Source: Mesorhizobium koreense
Lineage (GTDB): Bacteria; Pseudomonadota; Alphaproteobacteria; Rhizobiales; Rhizobiaceae
DNA: 64,000 nucleotides
Reading direction: 5' to 3'
Assembly (NCBI RefSeq): GCF_031656215.1
Contig: NZ_CP134228.1
Location: 2,189,001 to 2,253,000 of the forward strand
Part shown: positions 46,518 to 55,485 of the stretch, one piece after another
How positions within the stretch are numbered: the stretch's first letter is position 1
Layout of the letters: each line of letters begins with the position of its first letter
Program-made: the position numbers and the translations under genes
The notes under the pieces: model-generated
Database searches by the model: none
What the model was told of the DNA's origin: nothing
Seen by the model: the letters and a program-made list of their open reading frames with translations, nothing else

Positions 46518-47522
46518 ATGCTGAAAAAGGACCTCGGTCTTCTCATCCTCCTGATCGTCGTCGCCGGCATCGTCGCGTTCCTCAATCCGCGCTTCATCTC
46601 GCCGATCAACCTGTCCAATACCGCCAACCTCGTCGGTCTCTTCGGCCTGATCTCCGTCGGCCAGGGATTCGTCATCATCACGAGCGGCATCGATCTTTCG
46701 GTCGGCTCGATCCTGGCGCTGCTCGGCGTGATCTTCATCGACCTTTTGACGACCTACCAGATGAACTGGGCGCTGGCCGTGCTGGTCATCGTGCTCGCCG
46801 GGACGGTGCTCGGCTGGATTCACGGCTTTCTCATCACGAAACTGAAGATGCAGCCCTTCATCGTCACGCTTTGCGGGCTTCTGCTCTATCGCGGCATCGC
46901 GCGCTGGTACACGGATGACGGCACGGCGGGCTTCGCCTTCGGCCAGAGTTTCCCGACGCTAGAGTGGCTGACGACGGGCCGCGTCTACGGGGTCCCGCTT
47001 ACCTTCGTCGCCTTCGTGCTGGTGGCGATCGTGATGGGCGTGGTGTTGCACCGCTCGGTCTTCGGCCGGCACCTTTTCGCGGTCGGCCGCAACGAGGAGG
47101 CGGCGCGCTATTCGGGTATCAAAAGCGAGCGGGTGATTGCTGCCACCTATATCATCCTTGGCGCGCTGTCGGGCCTGTCGGCCATCTATTTCGCCATGTA
47201 TACGCGCTCGATCTCGCCGGCGTCGCACGGGACGTTCTACGAGCTTTATGCGATTGCCGCGGCGGTGCTCGGCGGGTGTTCGCTGCGTGGCGGCGAAGGA
47301 TCGGTCTTCGGCATCGTGCTCGGCACCATATTGCTGCAGGTTCTGCAGAATCTCGTCAATCTTCTCGGCATACCGAGTTCGCTGAATTTCGCCGTGATGG
47401 GCGCGGTCATCCTCGTTGGCGTGCTGGCGGACCAGCAACTCGTCAAGTACCGCAACGCGCGGGCCGCGGCACGGGCGCGCAGCGCGCTCGCGACAGGCGA
47501 CAAGGCGCCGGCTGTGCAATAG
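46518..47522 (+). CDS. Sugar ABC transporter permease (RbsC-like)
   Basis: From ATG at 46518 (AAGGA upstream) the 334-residue product starts MLKKDLGLLILLIVVAGIV and has 8-10 hydrophobic segments with the family blocks GLISVGQGFVIITSGIDLSVGS and AVGRNEEAARYSGI, plus AAAVLGGCSLRGGEGS. A longer frame from 46398 overlaps the ATPase gene and is rejected. One permease gene is enough, as RbsC-type channels are homodimers. Confidence 0.92.
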   Translation: MLKKDLGLLILLIVVAGIVAFLNPRFISPINLSNTANLVGLFGLISVGQGFVIITSGIDLSVGSILALLGVIFIDLLTTYQMNWALAVLVIVLAGTVLGWIHGFLITKLKMQPFIVTLCGLLLYRGIARWYTDDGTAGFAFGQSFPTLEWLTTGRVYGVPLTFVAFVLVAIVMGVVLHRSVFGRHLFAVGRNEEAARYSGIKSERVIAATYIILGALSGLSAIYFAMYTRSISPASHGTFYELYAIAAAVLGGCSLRGGEGSVFGIVLGTILLQVLQNLVNLLGIPSSLNFAVMGAVILVGVLADQQLVKYRNARAAARARSALATGDKAPAVQ

Positions 47523-47552
47523 AGGGAGGTCGGGGAGGGAACCACGCGCGAA

Positions 47553-48335
47553 ATGAAGCCTCTTTCTGAGCGGATCGTTTCCGCGCCGGAAGACCGGCGA
47601 CCGCTGCCGCGCGGCGCTTTTTCCGCCGCGCTGAGAGGGCTCGGCATCGGTATCGTTGCCGGCGAGTTCCCGGTCGGCCAGACGCTTCCCGGCAAGGAAG
47701 TGTTGATGCGCCGCTTCGGCGTCTCCAATACATCGCTGCGCGAGGCGCTGAAGACGCTCGAGGCGAAAGGCATGGTCGCCGCCCGTACGAAGGTCGGCTA
47801 CTGGGTTCGCAGCGAGGAGAGCTGGAATTTCCTGGACGAGGAACTGCTTGGCTGGCGGCTCGAAATTGGCGTCGACAGGCGCTTCATCGGCCGGCTTTTC
47901 GAGATGCGCCAGGCGATCGAGCCGACGGCGGCGGCGCTTGCGGCGCTAAGAAGGACGGACGATCACCTTGTCCGGATGGAGGAAATGACGACCGGCATGC
48001 TGAATGCCGGCCTCGACCGGCAGCGCTTCACCGATGCCGATCTTTCCTTCCATTTGCTCGTGCTCGACGCTTCGGGCAATCTGATGATGCGCTCGATCGG
48101 CGCGTTGATCGGCGCCGCGCTTGCCGCTGCCTTCCGGCTGAGCGCGCCGAGCGACAGCCTGGAAACCCTGCACCGCAGCCATCGCCATCATTGCGCCATC
48201 ACCGACGCCATCCGAGCGCGCGACCCGAAGGCGGCGGCCGATGCCATGACGACGGTGATCGAGGACGGCTGGGCCTCGCTCGGTGAAAGGAGCGAGCCGA
48301 CCATCGCCATGATCCGGACGCATCTTTTCCCGTGA
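47553..48335 (+). CDS. GntR-family regulator, FadR/FCD subgroup
   Basis: The 260-residue product has an N-terminal winged HTH (FPVGQTLPGKEVLMRRFGVSNTSLREALKTLEAKGMV), then an all-helical FCD effector domain (FEMRQAIEPTAAALAA, DLSFHLLVLDASGN, HRHHCAITDAI) with the metal-binding His pattern of that subgroup. It closes the importer operon 30 bp after the permease and is convergent with the dehydrogenase gene. It probably represses the sugar genes until a sugar acid binds. Confidence 0.88.
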   Translation: MKPLSERIVSAPEDRRPLPRGAFSAALRGLGIGIVAGEFPVGQTLPGKEVLMRRFGVSNTSLREALKTLEAKGMVAARTKVGYWVRSEESWNFLDEELLGWRLEIGVDRRFIGRLFEMRQAIEPTAAALAALRRTDDHLVRMEEMTTGMLNAGLDRQRFTDADLSFHLLVLDASGNLMMRSIGALIGAALAAAFRLSAPSDSLETLHRSHRHHCAITDAIRARDPKAAADAMTTVIEDGWASLGERSEPTIAMIRTHLFP

Positions 48336-48356
48336 GGACGCCGGGTTCGGGAGCCG

Positions 48357-49289
48357 TCAGAATTCGAACGGCTCCGCCGCAATCCGCCTGCCGAGGGTGA
48401 ACGCATCGGCGACGTGGACCATCGGGGAGAGGTCGACATCGCTCCTGCCTGTACGGATCAGTTCGGCGAAACGACGGTAGATGCCGGCATATTCGCGATC
48501 AGGCGCTTGTTCCACCTTCCTGCCGTCGATGGCGAGCGAAGCACCGCCCGAGGAAAGCTTCATATGGCCGGCGTCGGTATCGGCCTCAATATTCCATGTC
48601 TGCGGGCCTTCCTGCCGCCAATCGAATTCGGCAGTCACTTCCGCGCCTTCCGGGTCGACGAAGCGGAGTGAGACGGCGATCGGCGTGCCGCGGTTCTCCG
48701 GGAAAGAGAGGTCGGCCGAGGCGAGGTGTAAGGGGCGTGGATAGATCGCGGTCAGGATAGAAAGCGCGTTGATGCCGGGGTCGAAGACGCCGAGCCCGCC
48801 GGGTTCCCATATCCACTCCTGTCCGGGATGCCAGCGGCGCACGTCCTCCTTCCAAGTGATGGCCAGCCGTGCGATCTTTTTGTCGGCGAGCCACGCCTTT
48901 GCCGCGGGAACGGCGACGGCGAAACGCGAATGCCACGTGGCAAAGAGTGTGCAGTCATGTTGCGCGGCAAGGCGCTCCAGTTCGTGGACCTCGCTCAGCG
49001 TCGCGCCGGGCGGCTTTTCGAGCAGGACGTGGCGTCGAGCGGCCAGCGCTTCCACGGCATAGGCAAAGCGCGCCTGTGGAGGCATACAGAGCGCGACCGC
49101 GCCGATGTCCGGCCGTTTTGCCAGCATCGTATTGAGATCTGTGAAGGCCTCGACGCCTTGGACCGAACCGTGGCGGCTCACCGTCGCGGCAAGCTCGAAG
49201 TCGGGATTACCCGCGATCGAGGGCACGTGCTGGTCGTGCGCGATCTTGCCAACGCCGACGATGGCGATTTTGTTCGGTGCGGTGGCCAT
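48357..49289 (-). CDS. Gfo/Idh/MocA oxidoreductase, D-galactose/L-arabinose 1-dehydrogenase-like
   Basis: The 310-residue product has IAIVGVGKIAHDQHVPSIA (NAD(P) fold) and the EKP motif HVLLEKPPGATLSEV. The WKEDVRRWHPGQEWIW and GGLGVFDPGINALSI blocks are as I recall them from galactose 1-dehydrogenase of Pseudomonas-type oxidative galactose pathways. It would oxidise the imported aldose to its lactone. It is downstream of the AraD1-like gene in the same direction, separated by 153 bp that include the octamer tract. Confidence 0.82.
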   Translation of the reverse strand: MATAPNKIAIVGVGKIAHDQHVPSIAGNPDFELAATVSRHGSVQGVEAFTDLNTMLAKRPDIGAVALCMPPQARFAYAVEALAARRHVLLEKPPGATLSEVHELERLAAQHDCTLFATWHSRFAVAVPAAKAWLADKKIARLAITWKEDVRRWHPGQEWIWEPGGLGVFDPGINALSILTAIYPRPLHLASADLSFPENRGTPIAVSLRFVDPEGAEVTAEFDWRQEGPQTWNIEADTDAGHMKLSSGGASLAIDGRKVEQAPDREYAGIYRRFAELIRTGRSDVDLSPMVHVADAFTLGRRIAAEPFEF

Positions 49290-49360
49290 TTCAATCCTCA
49301 GCGGCAGTGGGGCATTATGGCAATAAGGTAGTATGCAAAATGAATGAATCGGGAATTCTT

Positions 49361-49440
49361 CTACTGCCCTACTGCCCTACTGCCCTACTGCCCTACTGCC
49401 CTACTGCCCTACTGCCCTACTGCCCTACTGCCCTACTGCC
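49361..49440. repeat. Tandem octanucleotide tract, ten copies of CTACTGCC
   Basis: An uninterrupted run of ten identical 8-bp units (GGCAGTAG on the minus strand) begins two bases after the stop of the AraD1-like gene. It lies 71 bp upstream of the dehydrogenase start in its direction of transcription. Such perfect tracts are prone to slipped-strand length change. Confidence 0.95.
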
Positions 49441-49442
49441 TA

Positions 49443-50441
49443 TCACAGCATCCTCACCCGCACCGCTCCCGGCGCGGACGGCGCCGCTATCGCCAGCGGG
49501 TTCCTGAGCGGGAGGCCGAATTCCGAAGCCTCGATCTCCATGACGTCGCCGGGCTCGATGCGGACTTTGTCGGCGAAGGAGAGCGTCGCGGTTCCGAACA
49601 TATGGACATGCAGGTCGCCCGGCTGACGGAACAGGCCGTATTTGAAATGATGGTGTTCCAGGTTGGCGATGGTGTGCGACATGTTTCCTTCGCCGGAAAG
49701 AAAGAGCTTTTCCCACAGGAGCTTGCCGGCGCGGCGGATGCGGGAGGCGCCTCTTATGTCGGCGGGGAGTTCGCCGACTAGGATTTCCGGGCCGAAGGAG
49801 GCGGGGCGGAGCTTGGAGTGAGCAAGGTAGAGATAGTTCTGCCGCTCGGTGACGTGATCGGAGAATTCGTTGGAAAGTGCGAAGCCGATCCGGAAGGGTG
49901 TTCCGCCGTCGCCAATGACATAGATGCCGGCGATCTCCGGTTCCTCGCCGCCGTCAAGCGCGAAATCGGGTGAAAGCAGCGGCGCGCCGGGCGCCGTCGC
50001 CACCGTGCCGTTGCCCTTGTAGAACCATTCCGGCTGGACGCCGATCTCGCCGTCCGCCGGTTTGCCACTCTCGATGCCCATGCGGAACATCTTCATGGAA
50101 TCGGTGAGGGTCTCTTCCTTCTGCGCGGTCGCGGCGTGCATGGCATCACGGGTCGCGGCTGAGCCGAGATGGGTGAGACCGGTGCCTGTCAGGTGCATGT
50201 GCGCGGGATCGGGGTGCGTGACCGGCAGGAGAACCCGGCCTTCCGCGTGGGCAGCTTCGAGGTCCACCTTCTCGCCGATGCCGAGTTCGGCGATCAGCGC
50301 GGCGAGAGGCTTTCCCGCCCGCGCGGCCTCCATCGCCAGTTCATAGACGCCGACTGCACCCTTTACGGCACGGGTCTGGCCGTCTTCGCGGACCACGACG
50401 ACCGTTTTTCCGTCCGGCGCCGCTATCTGGGAAATAAGCAT
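49443..50441 (-). CDS. FAH-family sugar-acid dehydratase (AraD1-like)
   Basis: The 332-residue product starts at ATG 50441, with GGAG nine bases upstream. It has THLGSAATRDAMH, IGVQPEWFYKGNG, GDGGTPFRIGFALSNEFSDHVTERQNY and SKLRPASFGPEILVG, matching the AraD1 group of the fumarylacetoacetate-hydrolase fold. The group dehydrates 2-keto-3-deoxy pentonates or related acids to alpha-ketoglutaric semialdehyde. It fits with the adjacent sugar 1-dehydrogenase and the KGSA dehydrogenase at 19660. The missing steps (lactonase, sugar-acid dehydratase) are not in the window. Confidence 0.8.
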   Translation of the reverse strand: MLISQIAAPDGKTVVVVREDGQTRAVKGAVGVYELAMEAARAGKPLAALIAELGIGEKVDLEAAHAEGRVLLPVTHPDPAHMHLTGTGLTHLGSAATRDAMHAATAQKEETLTDSMKMFRMGIESGKPADGEIGVQPEWFYKGNGTVATAPGAPLLSPDFALDGGEEPEIAGIYVIGDGGTPFRIGFALSNEFSDHVTERQNYLYLAHSKLRPASFGPEILVGELPADIRGASRIRRAGKLLWEKLFLSGEGNMSHTIANLEHHHFKYGLFRQPGDLHVHMFGTATLSFADKVRIEPGDVMEIEASEFGLPLRNPLAIAAPSAPGAVRVRML

Positions 50442-50701
50442 CGCGATCTTCTCCGCCCTGCGGGGTTTCCATATGAACGTCGATACTCCCGGGGACAAAG
50501 GATGTCGAGGCCACGGCAGCATGAAACCCGCGCATTTGGTTTTCGATCCCCTATTTAATTCAAAGGCTTGTATAAAGAACCTCAACGCTTCGCGAATACG
50601 CCATGGACGGCGCTTCTTGGCGCTTCGGTGAAGGAGGCATAGACCACACTCCCGGGGCTTATTGCCCGGCATGTGGCGAGTGAAGATGAAGGGGAACACG
50701 G

Positions 50702-51994
50702 ATGGCACGACTTCCGGTCATGATCGCAGGTGGCGGCATTGGCGGCCTTGCCATGGCGTTGACGCTTGACCAGATCGGCGTGCCCTCAGTTGTGTTCGAG
50801 GCCGTGCGGCAGTTGCGACCGCTCGGCGTCGGTATCAATCTTCAGCCCAACGCGGTGCGCGAACTCTTCGATGTCGGCATCGGCGCCGCGGACCTCGACC
50901 GGATCGGCCTGCCGGCGAAGGAATGGGCGCTGGTCGGCCTGAACGGCAACGACATCTATGCCGAGCCGCGCGGCCTCGATGCCGGCTATAAATGGCCGCA
51001 ATATTCGGCGCATCGCGGGCGGCTCCAGATGCTGCTCTACGAAAAGGCTCTGAAGCGCATCGGCGCGGATGCGGTGCGGTCCGGCCATCGCGTCACCGGC
51101 TATCGCAACAATGCCGACGGCACCGTCACGGCGGCAGTGGAAAGCGCCGACGGAATGGTCTCGGAGGAGACGGGCTCCTTGCTCATCGGAGCGGATGGCC
51201 TGCATTCCGCCGTGAGGGCGCAGATGCATCCCGGCCAGCCGCCGATCCGCTGGGGCGGGGCGATTATGTGGCGCGGCATCAGTCCGGGCCTGCCGATCCG
51301 CACCGGCGCTTCCTTCGTGGGACTTGGTACTCATCGTCAGCGGCTCGTCCTCTACCCGATCTCGCCGACCGACCCGGAAACTGGTTTCGCCACCATCAAC
51401 TGGATCGCCGAAGTGACGGTCGATCCCGCCGAGGGCTGGCAAAAGCATGGCTGGTTCAAGCCGGTGGCGATCGACAGTTTTATCCGCCATTTCGAGGGAT
51501 GGACCTATGACTGGCTGGATGTGCCGGCGCTGATCCGACGCGCCGAGGTCGCCTACGAAAATCCGATGATCGACCGCGATCCCATCCCCACCTGGAGGGA
51601 TGGCGGGGCCGTGCTGATCGGAGACGCCGCGCATGTCATGTATCCGACCGGATCGAATGGAGCGAGCCAGGCCATCGTGGATGCGCGTGTGCTAGGCGCA
51701 GCTATCGTGGAGCACGGCCTGACACATGAGGCGCTAAAGGCTTATGACGCGAAGCTGTGCGGACCGATGTCGGAACTCGTGTTGCGCAACCGCGGAGCAG
51801 GTCCGTTTGGCTTGCTCAATATGGTTGATGAACGCTGCGGTGGAAAGTTCGACGATATAGATGCCGTGGTTTCGGTCGAGGAACGCGCGCGCTTCATGGC
51901 TGGCTACAAAAAGGCGGCGGGCTTTGCCGTGGAGACGCTGAACGACGCGCCGCCGACGATCGCAGCCGGCAGTCGGGCAGGAATGCGAGACTGA
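50702..51994 (+). CDS. FAD-dependent monooxygenase (PhzS/salicylate-hydroxylase-like)
   Basis: The 430-residue class A flavoprotein has IAGGGIGGLAMALTL (FAD loop), the region around GINLQPNAVRELFDVG, and the second FAD motif AVLIGDAAHVMYPTGSNGASQAI. The sequence resembles flavin-dependent oxidoreductases such as PhzS that hydroxylate aromatic or heteroaromatic substrates with NAD(P)H. It lies 131 bp ahead of a Liv-type importer, so it may act on the imported compound. Confidence 0.82.
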   Translation: MARLPVMIAGGGIGGLAMALTLDQIGVPSVVFEAVRQLRPLGVGINLQPNAVRELFDVGIGAADLDRIGLPAKEWALVGLNGNDIYAEPRGLDAGYKWPQYSAHRGRLQMLLYEKALKRIGADAVRSGHRVTGYRNNADGTVTAAVESADGMVSEETGSLLIGADGLHSAVRAQMHPGQPPIRWGGAIMWRGISPGLPIRTGASFVGLGTHRQRLVLYPISPTDPETGFATINWIAEVTVDPAEGWQKHGWFKPVAIDSFIRHFEGWTYDWLDVPALIRRAEVAYENPMIDRDPIPTWRDGGAVLIGDAAHVMYPTGSNGASQAIVDARVLGAAIVEHGLTHEALKAYDAKLCGPMSELVLRNRGAGPFGLLNMVDERCGGKFDDIDAVVSVEERARFMAGYKKAAGFAVETLNDAPPTIAAGSRAGMRD

Positions 51995-52125
51995 AGCGCG
52001 GGCGCGGCGTGACAGCCCGCGCTCAGCAGGTAACTGCATAGAATCTACAGCGAAATCCATCTTCCGGTGAAACGTTGCGATCCGGAATTGTCCAATGACA
52101 TCGCTGTGCTATGGTGCGCGTCACC

Positions 52126-53004
52126 ATGCAGCTTCTGATCCAGACCGTTATAGACGGGCTCCTTGTCGGCGGGCTCTATGTTGCGATTAGCATCGGCTTC
52201 TCGCTCGCCTTCGGCATCCTCGATGTCGTCGATTTTGCGGTCGGCGAATGGGTGGTGTTGGGCGGCTTCGCGGGCGTGGCCGCGCAAACCTGGCTTGGCA
52301 TCGACCCGATCATCTTCCTTCCGGCGGTCTTCGTCATATTCGCATTGATCGGGTCGCTGGTGGCGCCGCTGATCTACCGCGTGCGCACCAGCCGCTATGC
52401 GCGACCTGCGCTGATGGCGCTTGCCTTCACCTTCGGCATCGCCATGCTGGCGCGCGGCACGATGCTGACGACGGTCGGCTTCGATCCGCGCACGGTCCAG
52501 ACGAGTCTAGTCAGCGGTACGCTGACTATAGGGGGTGTCCATATGCCCTGGCTGCGGCTCGCGGGCTTTCTCTTCGCCATCGTCACGACGGCGCTCTTCA
52601 TGGGCTTCCTGTTCTTTACACGCACGGGGCTTGCCGTTCGCGCGGCGGCGCAGAACAAGCGCAACGCCAGCCTGATGGGGATCGACGTGAAGCGGCTGAG
52701 CACCATCGTCTACGCGATCTATGCCGGCCTCACCGCGATGGCGGGCGTGCTCATCGGCGCGATCTACACATTCACGGCGCAGGTCGGACCGCAATATTCG
52801 CTGCTCGCCTTCTTCGTCGTGGTGATGGCCGGTCTCGGCTCCATCGGCGGCGTGCTCGTCGCCGGGCTGTTCCTCGGCATGCTGCAGGCTTTGGTGACAG
52901 TCTATATCGGTGCCGACTACACGCTTGCCATCGTCTTCGGGGTCCTCTTCATCGTGCTGCTCGTTTCGCCGCAGGGCGTGCTGCGCCGGGGACTTGCCGC
53001 GTGA
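52126..53004 (+). CDS. Branched-chain-amino-acid-type ABC permease (LivH family)
   Basis: The 292-residue membrane protein begins MQLLIQTVIDGLLVGGLYVAISIGFSLAFGI and has the conserved MAGLGSIGGVLVAGLFLGM block. ATG at 52126 fits the family better than the one at 52111. Its stop overlaps the next permease start as GTGA, so the two are translated together. The ligand is unknown; Liv-type systems also carry amides, urea and aromatic acids. Confidence 0.9.
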   Translation: MQLLIQTVIDGLLVGGLYVAISIGFSLAFGILDVVDFAVGEWVVLGGFAGVAAQTWLGIDPIIFLPAVFVIFALIGSLVAPLIYRVRTSRYARPALMALAFTFGIAMLARGTMLTTVGFDPRTVQTSLVSGTLTIGGVHMPWLRLAGFLFAIVTTALFMGFLFFTRTGLAVRAAAQNKRNASLMGIDVKRLSTIVYAIYAGLTAMAGVLIGAIYTFTAQVGPQYSLLAFFVVVMAGLGSIGGVLVAGLFLGMLQALVTVYIGADYTLAIVFGVLFIVLLVSPQGVLRRGLAA

Positions 53005-54017
53005 CTGAAGGGGAGAGGAAACCCAGTCGTCCGGCGGCGTTGGCCGCGCTTCCCCTTATTATCCTCGCGCTCGTCTTCGGCACCCTGCCGATGTGGACGG
53101 ACGACTACTGGATTCGCGTCTGGACCGGCGTCGCCATGTGGGCCGGCCTTGCGGCGTCGTGGAACATCATCGGCGGCTATGCCGGCTATATCAGCTTCGG
53201 CCATGTCGCCTTCTTCGGCATCGGGGCCTATGCGACAGCGATCCTGATGCAGCCGGGTTATGATTGGAATTTCTTTCTGACGCTGCCGGTCGGCGTCATG
53301 ATAGCCGGCCTTTTCGCGCTCGTCGTCGGCTGGCCGACGCTTCGGCTTCGCGGCGCCTATTTCGCCATCGCCACCTGGGCGCTCGCGGAGGCCCTGGCGC
53401 AAATCATCAATACGCTCGATTTCACAGGCGGCTCCTTCGGCCTTTCCACGCCCGGCAATCCGAGCACGTGGTTCTTCTATTATGCGATGCTGATCGCCAC
53501 GGTCGTCATCTATCTCCTGATCTTCCTGCTCTTCGAACGCTCGCGCTTCGGCTACAAGGTTAAGGCGGTGCGCGACAACGAGGCGGCCGCCCAGAGCCTC
53601 GGCATCAACACGACGGCGGTCAAGCTGCAGGCCTTCATGCTGAGTGCCGCGCTGCCGGCCGTGCTTGGCGGCATCAATGCCTACTGGATCACCTTCATCA
53701 ATCCGCAGAGCGTGCTTTCCGGCGAGATCACCGACCAGATGGTGGTGATGGTGCTGATCGGCGGGCTCGGCCATCTGTGGGGACCGGCGCTGGGAGCCGG
53801 CGTGCTCTATCTGGCGAGTACGTGGCTTGGGGCCGAATATGGCGGTTCGACAAGCTACATCGCCATGATCGGCGCGCTGCTGGCGCTCATCATCCTGTTC
53901 CTGCCGGATGGGCTCATCGGGCTTGCTCCGCGCGCCCGTGGCATGAAGCTGATACGCAAATTGCTGCGTCCCGCCGGCGCCTCGGTCGGCGATGCTCCTC
54001 CGGGAGACCGGCCATGA
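53001..54017 (+). CDS. Branched-chain-amino-acid-type ABC permease (LivM family)
   Basis: The product has 338 residues from the GTG at 53001, which overlaps the LivH-like stop. It has the LivM blocks NIIGGYAGYISFGHVAFFGIGAY, GRPTLRLRGAYFAI-like GWPTLRLRGAYFAIATWALAE, and VKAVRDNEAAAQSLGI. The larger open frame from 52248 runs through the previous gene in another frame and is rejected. The stop overlaps the next ATG as ATGA. Confidence 0.9.
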   Translation: MTEGERKPSRPAALAALPLIILALVFGTLPMWTDDYWIRVWTGVAMWAGLAASWNIIGGYAGYISFGHVAFFGIGAYATAILMQPGYDWNFFLTLPVGVMIAGLFALVVGWPTLRLRGAYFAIATWALAEALAQIINTLDFTGGSFGLSTPGNPSTWFFYYAMLIATVVIYLLIFLLFERSRFGYKVKAVRDNEAAAQSLGINTTAVKLQAFMLSAALPAVLGGINAYWITFINPQSVLSGEITDQMVVMVLIGGLGHLWGPALGAGVLYLASTWLGAEYGGSTSYIAMIGALLALIILFLPDGLIGLAPRARGMKLIRKLLRPAGASVGDAPPGDRP

Positions 54018-54727
54018 GCGCGGTGGAAGTTAAGGACCTGCGCCGCTCCTTCGGCGGCATCAAAGCCGTCGCGGGGGTAAGCTTCGAAGTCGAGCCCGCC
54101 GAAATCGTCGGTATCATCGGCCCTAACGGCAGCGGCAAGAGCACGCTCTTCAGCCTGCTTTCGGGCACGATCGCGCCGACGAGCGGAGTGATCAAACTGC
54201 GCGGCCATGACGTGACGCGCATGCCGGCCTACAGGATCGCGCGGCTGGGGCTTGGCCGCACGTTCCAGATCCCGACGCCGTTCACCAATATGACGGTGCG
54301 GGAGAATCTGCTTGCGGCGGCGGTCGAAGGCGATTGGGCGAACGCGCGAAGCCGGGCTGATGAAGTTCTGGAAGCGCTCGAGATCACCCATGTCGCGGAC
54401 GATCTCGCGGGCACGCTGTCGGGCGGGCAGCTTCGCCTGCTCGAATTCGGCCGCGTTCAGATGCGCGACGCCGAGATCATCCTGCTCGACGAGGTGACGG
54501 CGGGCGTCAATCCGCGCTTGCGCCAGATCATCCTCGCGCGCGTCCGCGCCCTCCAGGAAAAAGGCAAGACCTTCCTCATCATCGAGCATGACATGGAACT
54601 CGTGAGGAGCGTGTGCGAACGGATCATCGTCATGGATGCCGGCGAGATCGTCTTCGAGGGCAGTTTCGAGGAGGTCGCGAGCAATGAAGTCGTGATCGAC
54701 GCCTATCTAGGGCGGCCCGCGGCATGA
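54014..54727 (+). CDS. Liv-type ABC transporter ATP-binding protein (LivG family)
   Basis: The 237-residue product from ATG at 54014 has Walker A GPNGSGKST, the family block LGLGRTFQIPTPFTNMTVRENL, signature LSGGQLRLLEFGR and Walker B IILLDEVTAGVNP. In the Walker B region Val-Thr replaces the common Pro-Thr/Ala after the catalytic Glu. It overlaps both neighbours by four bases. Confidence 0.9.
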   Translation: MSAVEVKDLRRSFGGIKAVAGVSFEVEPAEIVGIIGPNGSGKSTLFSLLSGTIAPTSGVIKLRGHDVTRMPAYRIARLGLGRTFQIPTPFTNMTVRENLLAAAVEGDWANARSRADEVLEALEITHVADDLAGTLSGGQLRLLEFGRVQMRDAEIILLDEVTAGVNPRLRQIILARVRALQEKGKTFLIIEHDMELVRSVCERIIVMDAGEIVFEGSFEEVASNEVVIDAYLGRPAA

Positions 54728-55485
54728 CGCGCCTCACGGCCAGCGATATCGTTGCCGGCTATGGCGCGGTGGAAATCCTCCACGGCGTTTCGGTCGAGGC
54801 GGGCGACGGTGAGGTAACCTGCATCTTCGGACCGAACGGCTGCGGCAAGAGCACATTGCTCGGCGCCATCGCCGGTACGGTGGACGTGTGGGCGGGCGAG
54901 GTCGATCTCGACGGCGAGAAGCTGACCGGCCGGCCGGCGCATGCCGTCCTGCAGAGCGGGCTTGCGCTGATGCCCCAGGGCGGCGGCATCTTCCCGCAAT
55001 TGTCGGTGCGCGAGAATCTGCGGGTCGGCGGCCATACGCTGGCCGACCGCCATCTGCTGGAAGAGCGGATCGGCGAACTCGTTGATGAGTTTCCCCGGCT
55101 TGGCGAGCGCATGTCGGTCATGGCCGGAAATCTGAGCGGCGGCGAGCAGATGATGCTGGCGATCGCCCGCGCGCTGATCGTGAAGCCGCGCTTCATCCTG
55201 TTCGACGAACCCTCCGCCGGCCTGTCGCCGAAGCTCGCAGCCGAAGCGCTCGACAGGGTGGCCGCCTTGGCAGGGCGCGGCGTGGGGGTCCTGATGGTCG
55301 AACAGAATATCCGCGAGGCGCTGCGCGTCGCCGATCGCATCTATGTTCTCGTTGGAGGCCGCAATCGGTTCGCCGGACGACCGGAGGATATTGCTAACGG
55401 CCGCCAGTTGATGGAAATCTATCTCGGTGCCGCGGCGGAGGAGGACCATCGACACGACACGAATAGGGAAGGAGAAATGGAATGA
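54724..55485 (+). CDS. Liv-type ABC transporter ATP-binding protein (LivF family)
   Basis: The 253-residue product has Walker A GPNGCGKST, LALMPQGGGIFPQLSVRENL (LivF Q-loop region), signature LSGGEQMMLAIARAL, Walker B FILFDEPSAGLSP and VEQNI. It pairs with the LivG-like ATPase. Its stop overlaps the binding-protein start as ATGA. Confidence 0.9.
   Translation: MTRLTASDIVAGYGAVEILHGVSVEAGDGEVTCIFGPNGCGKSTLLGAIAGTVDVWAGEVDLDGEKLTGRPAHAVLQSGLALMPQGGGIFPQLSVRENLRVGGHTLADRHLLEERIGELVDEFPRLGERMSVMAGNLSGGEQMMLAIARALIVKPRFILFDEPSAGLSPKLAAEALDRVAALAGRGVGVLMVEQNIREALRVADRIYVLVGGRNRFAGRPEDIANGRQLMEIYLGAAAEEDHRHDTNREGEME

Noticed and set aside
49277-49507. Repeat-peptide ORF (LLPYCPTA units)
   Set aside because: It is only the translation of the octamer tract. 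It has no ribosome binding site or conserved sequence.
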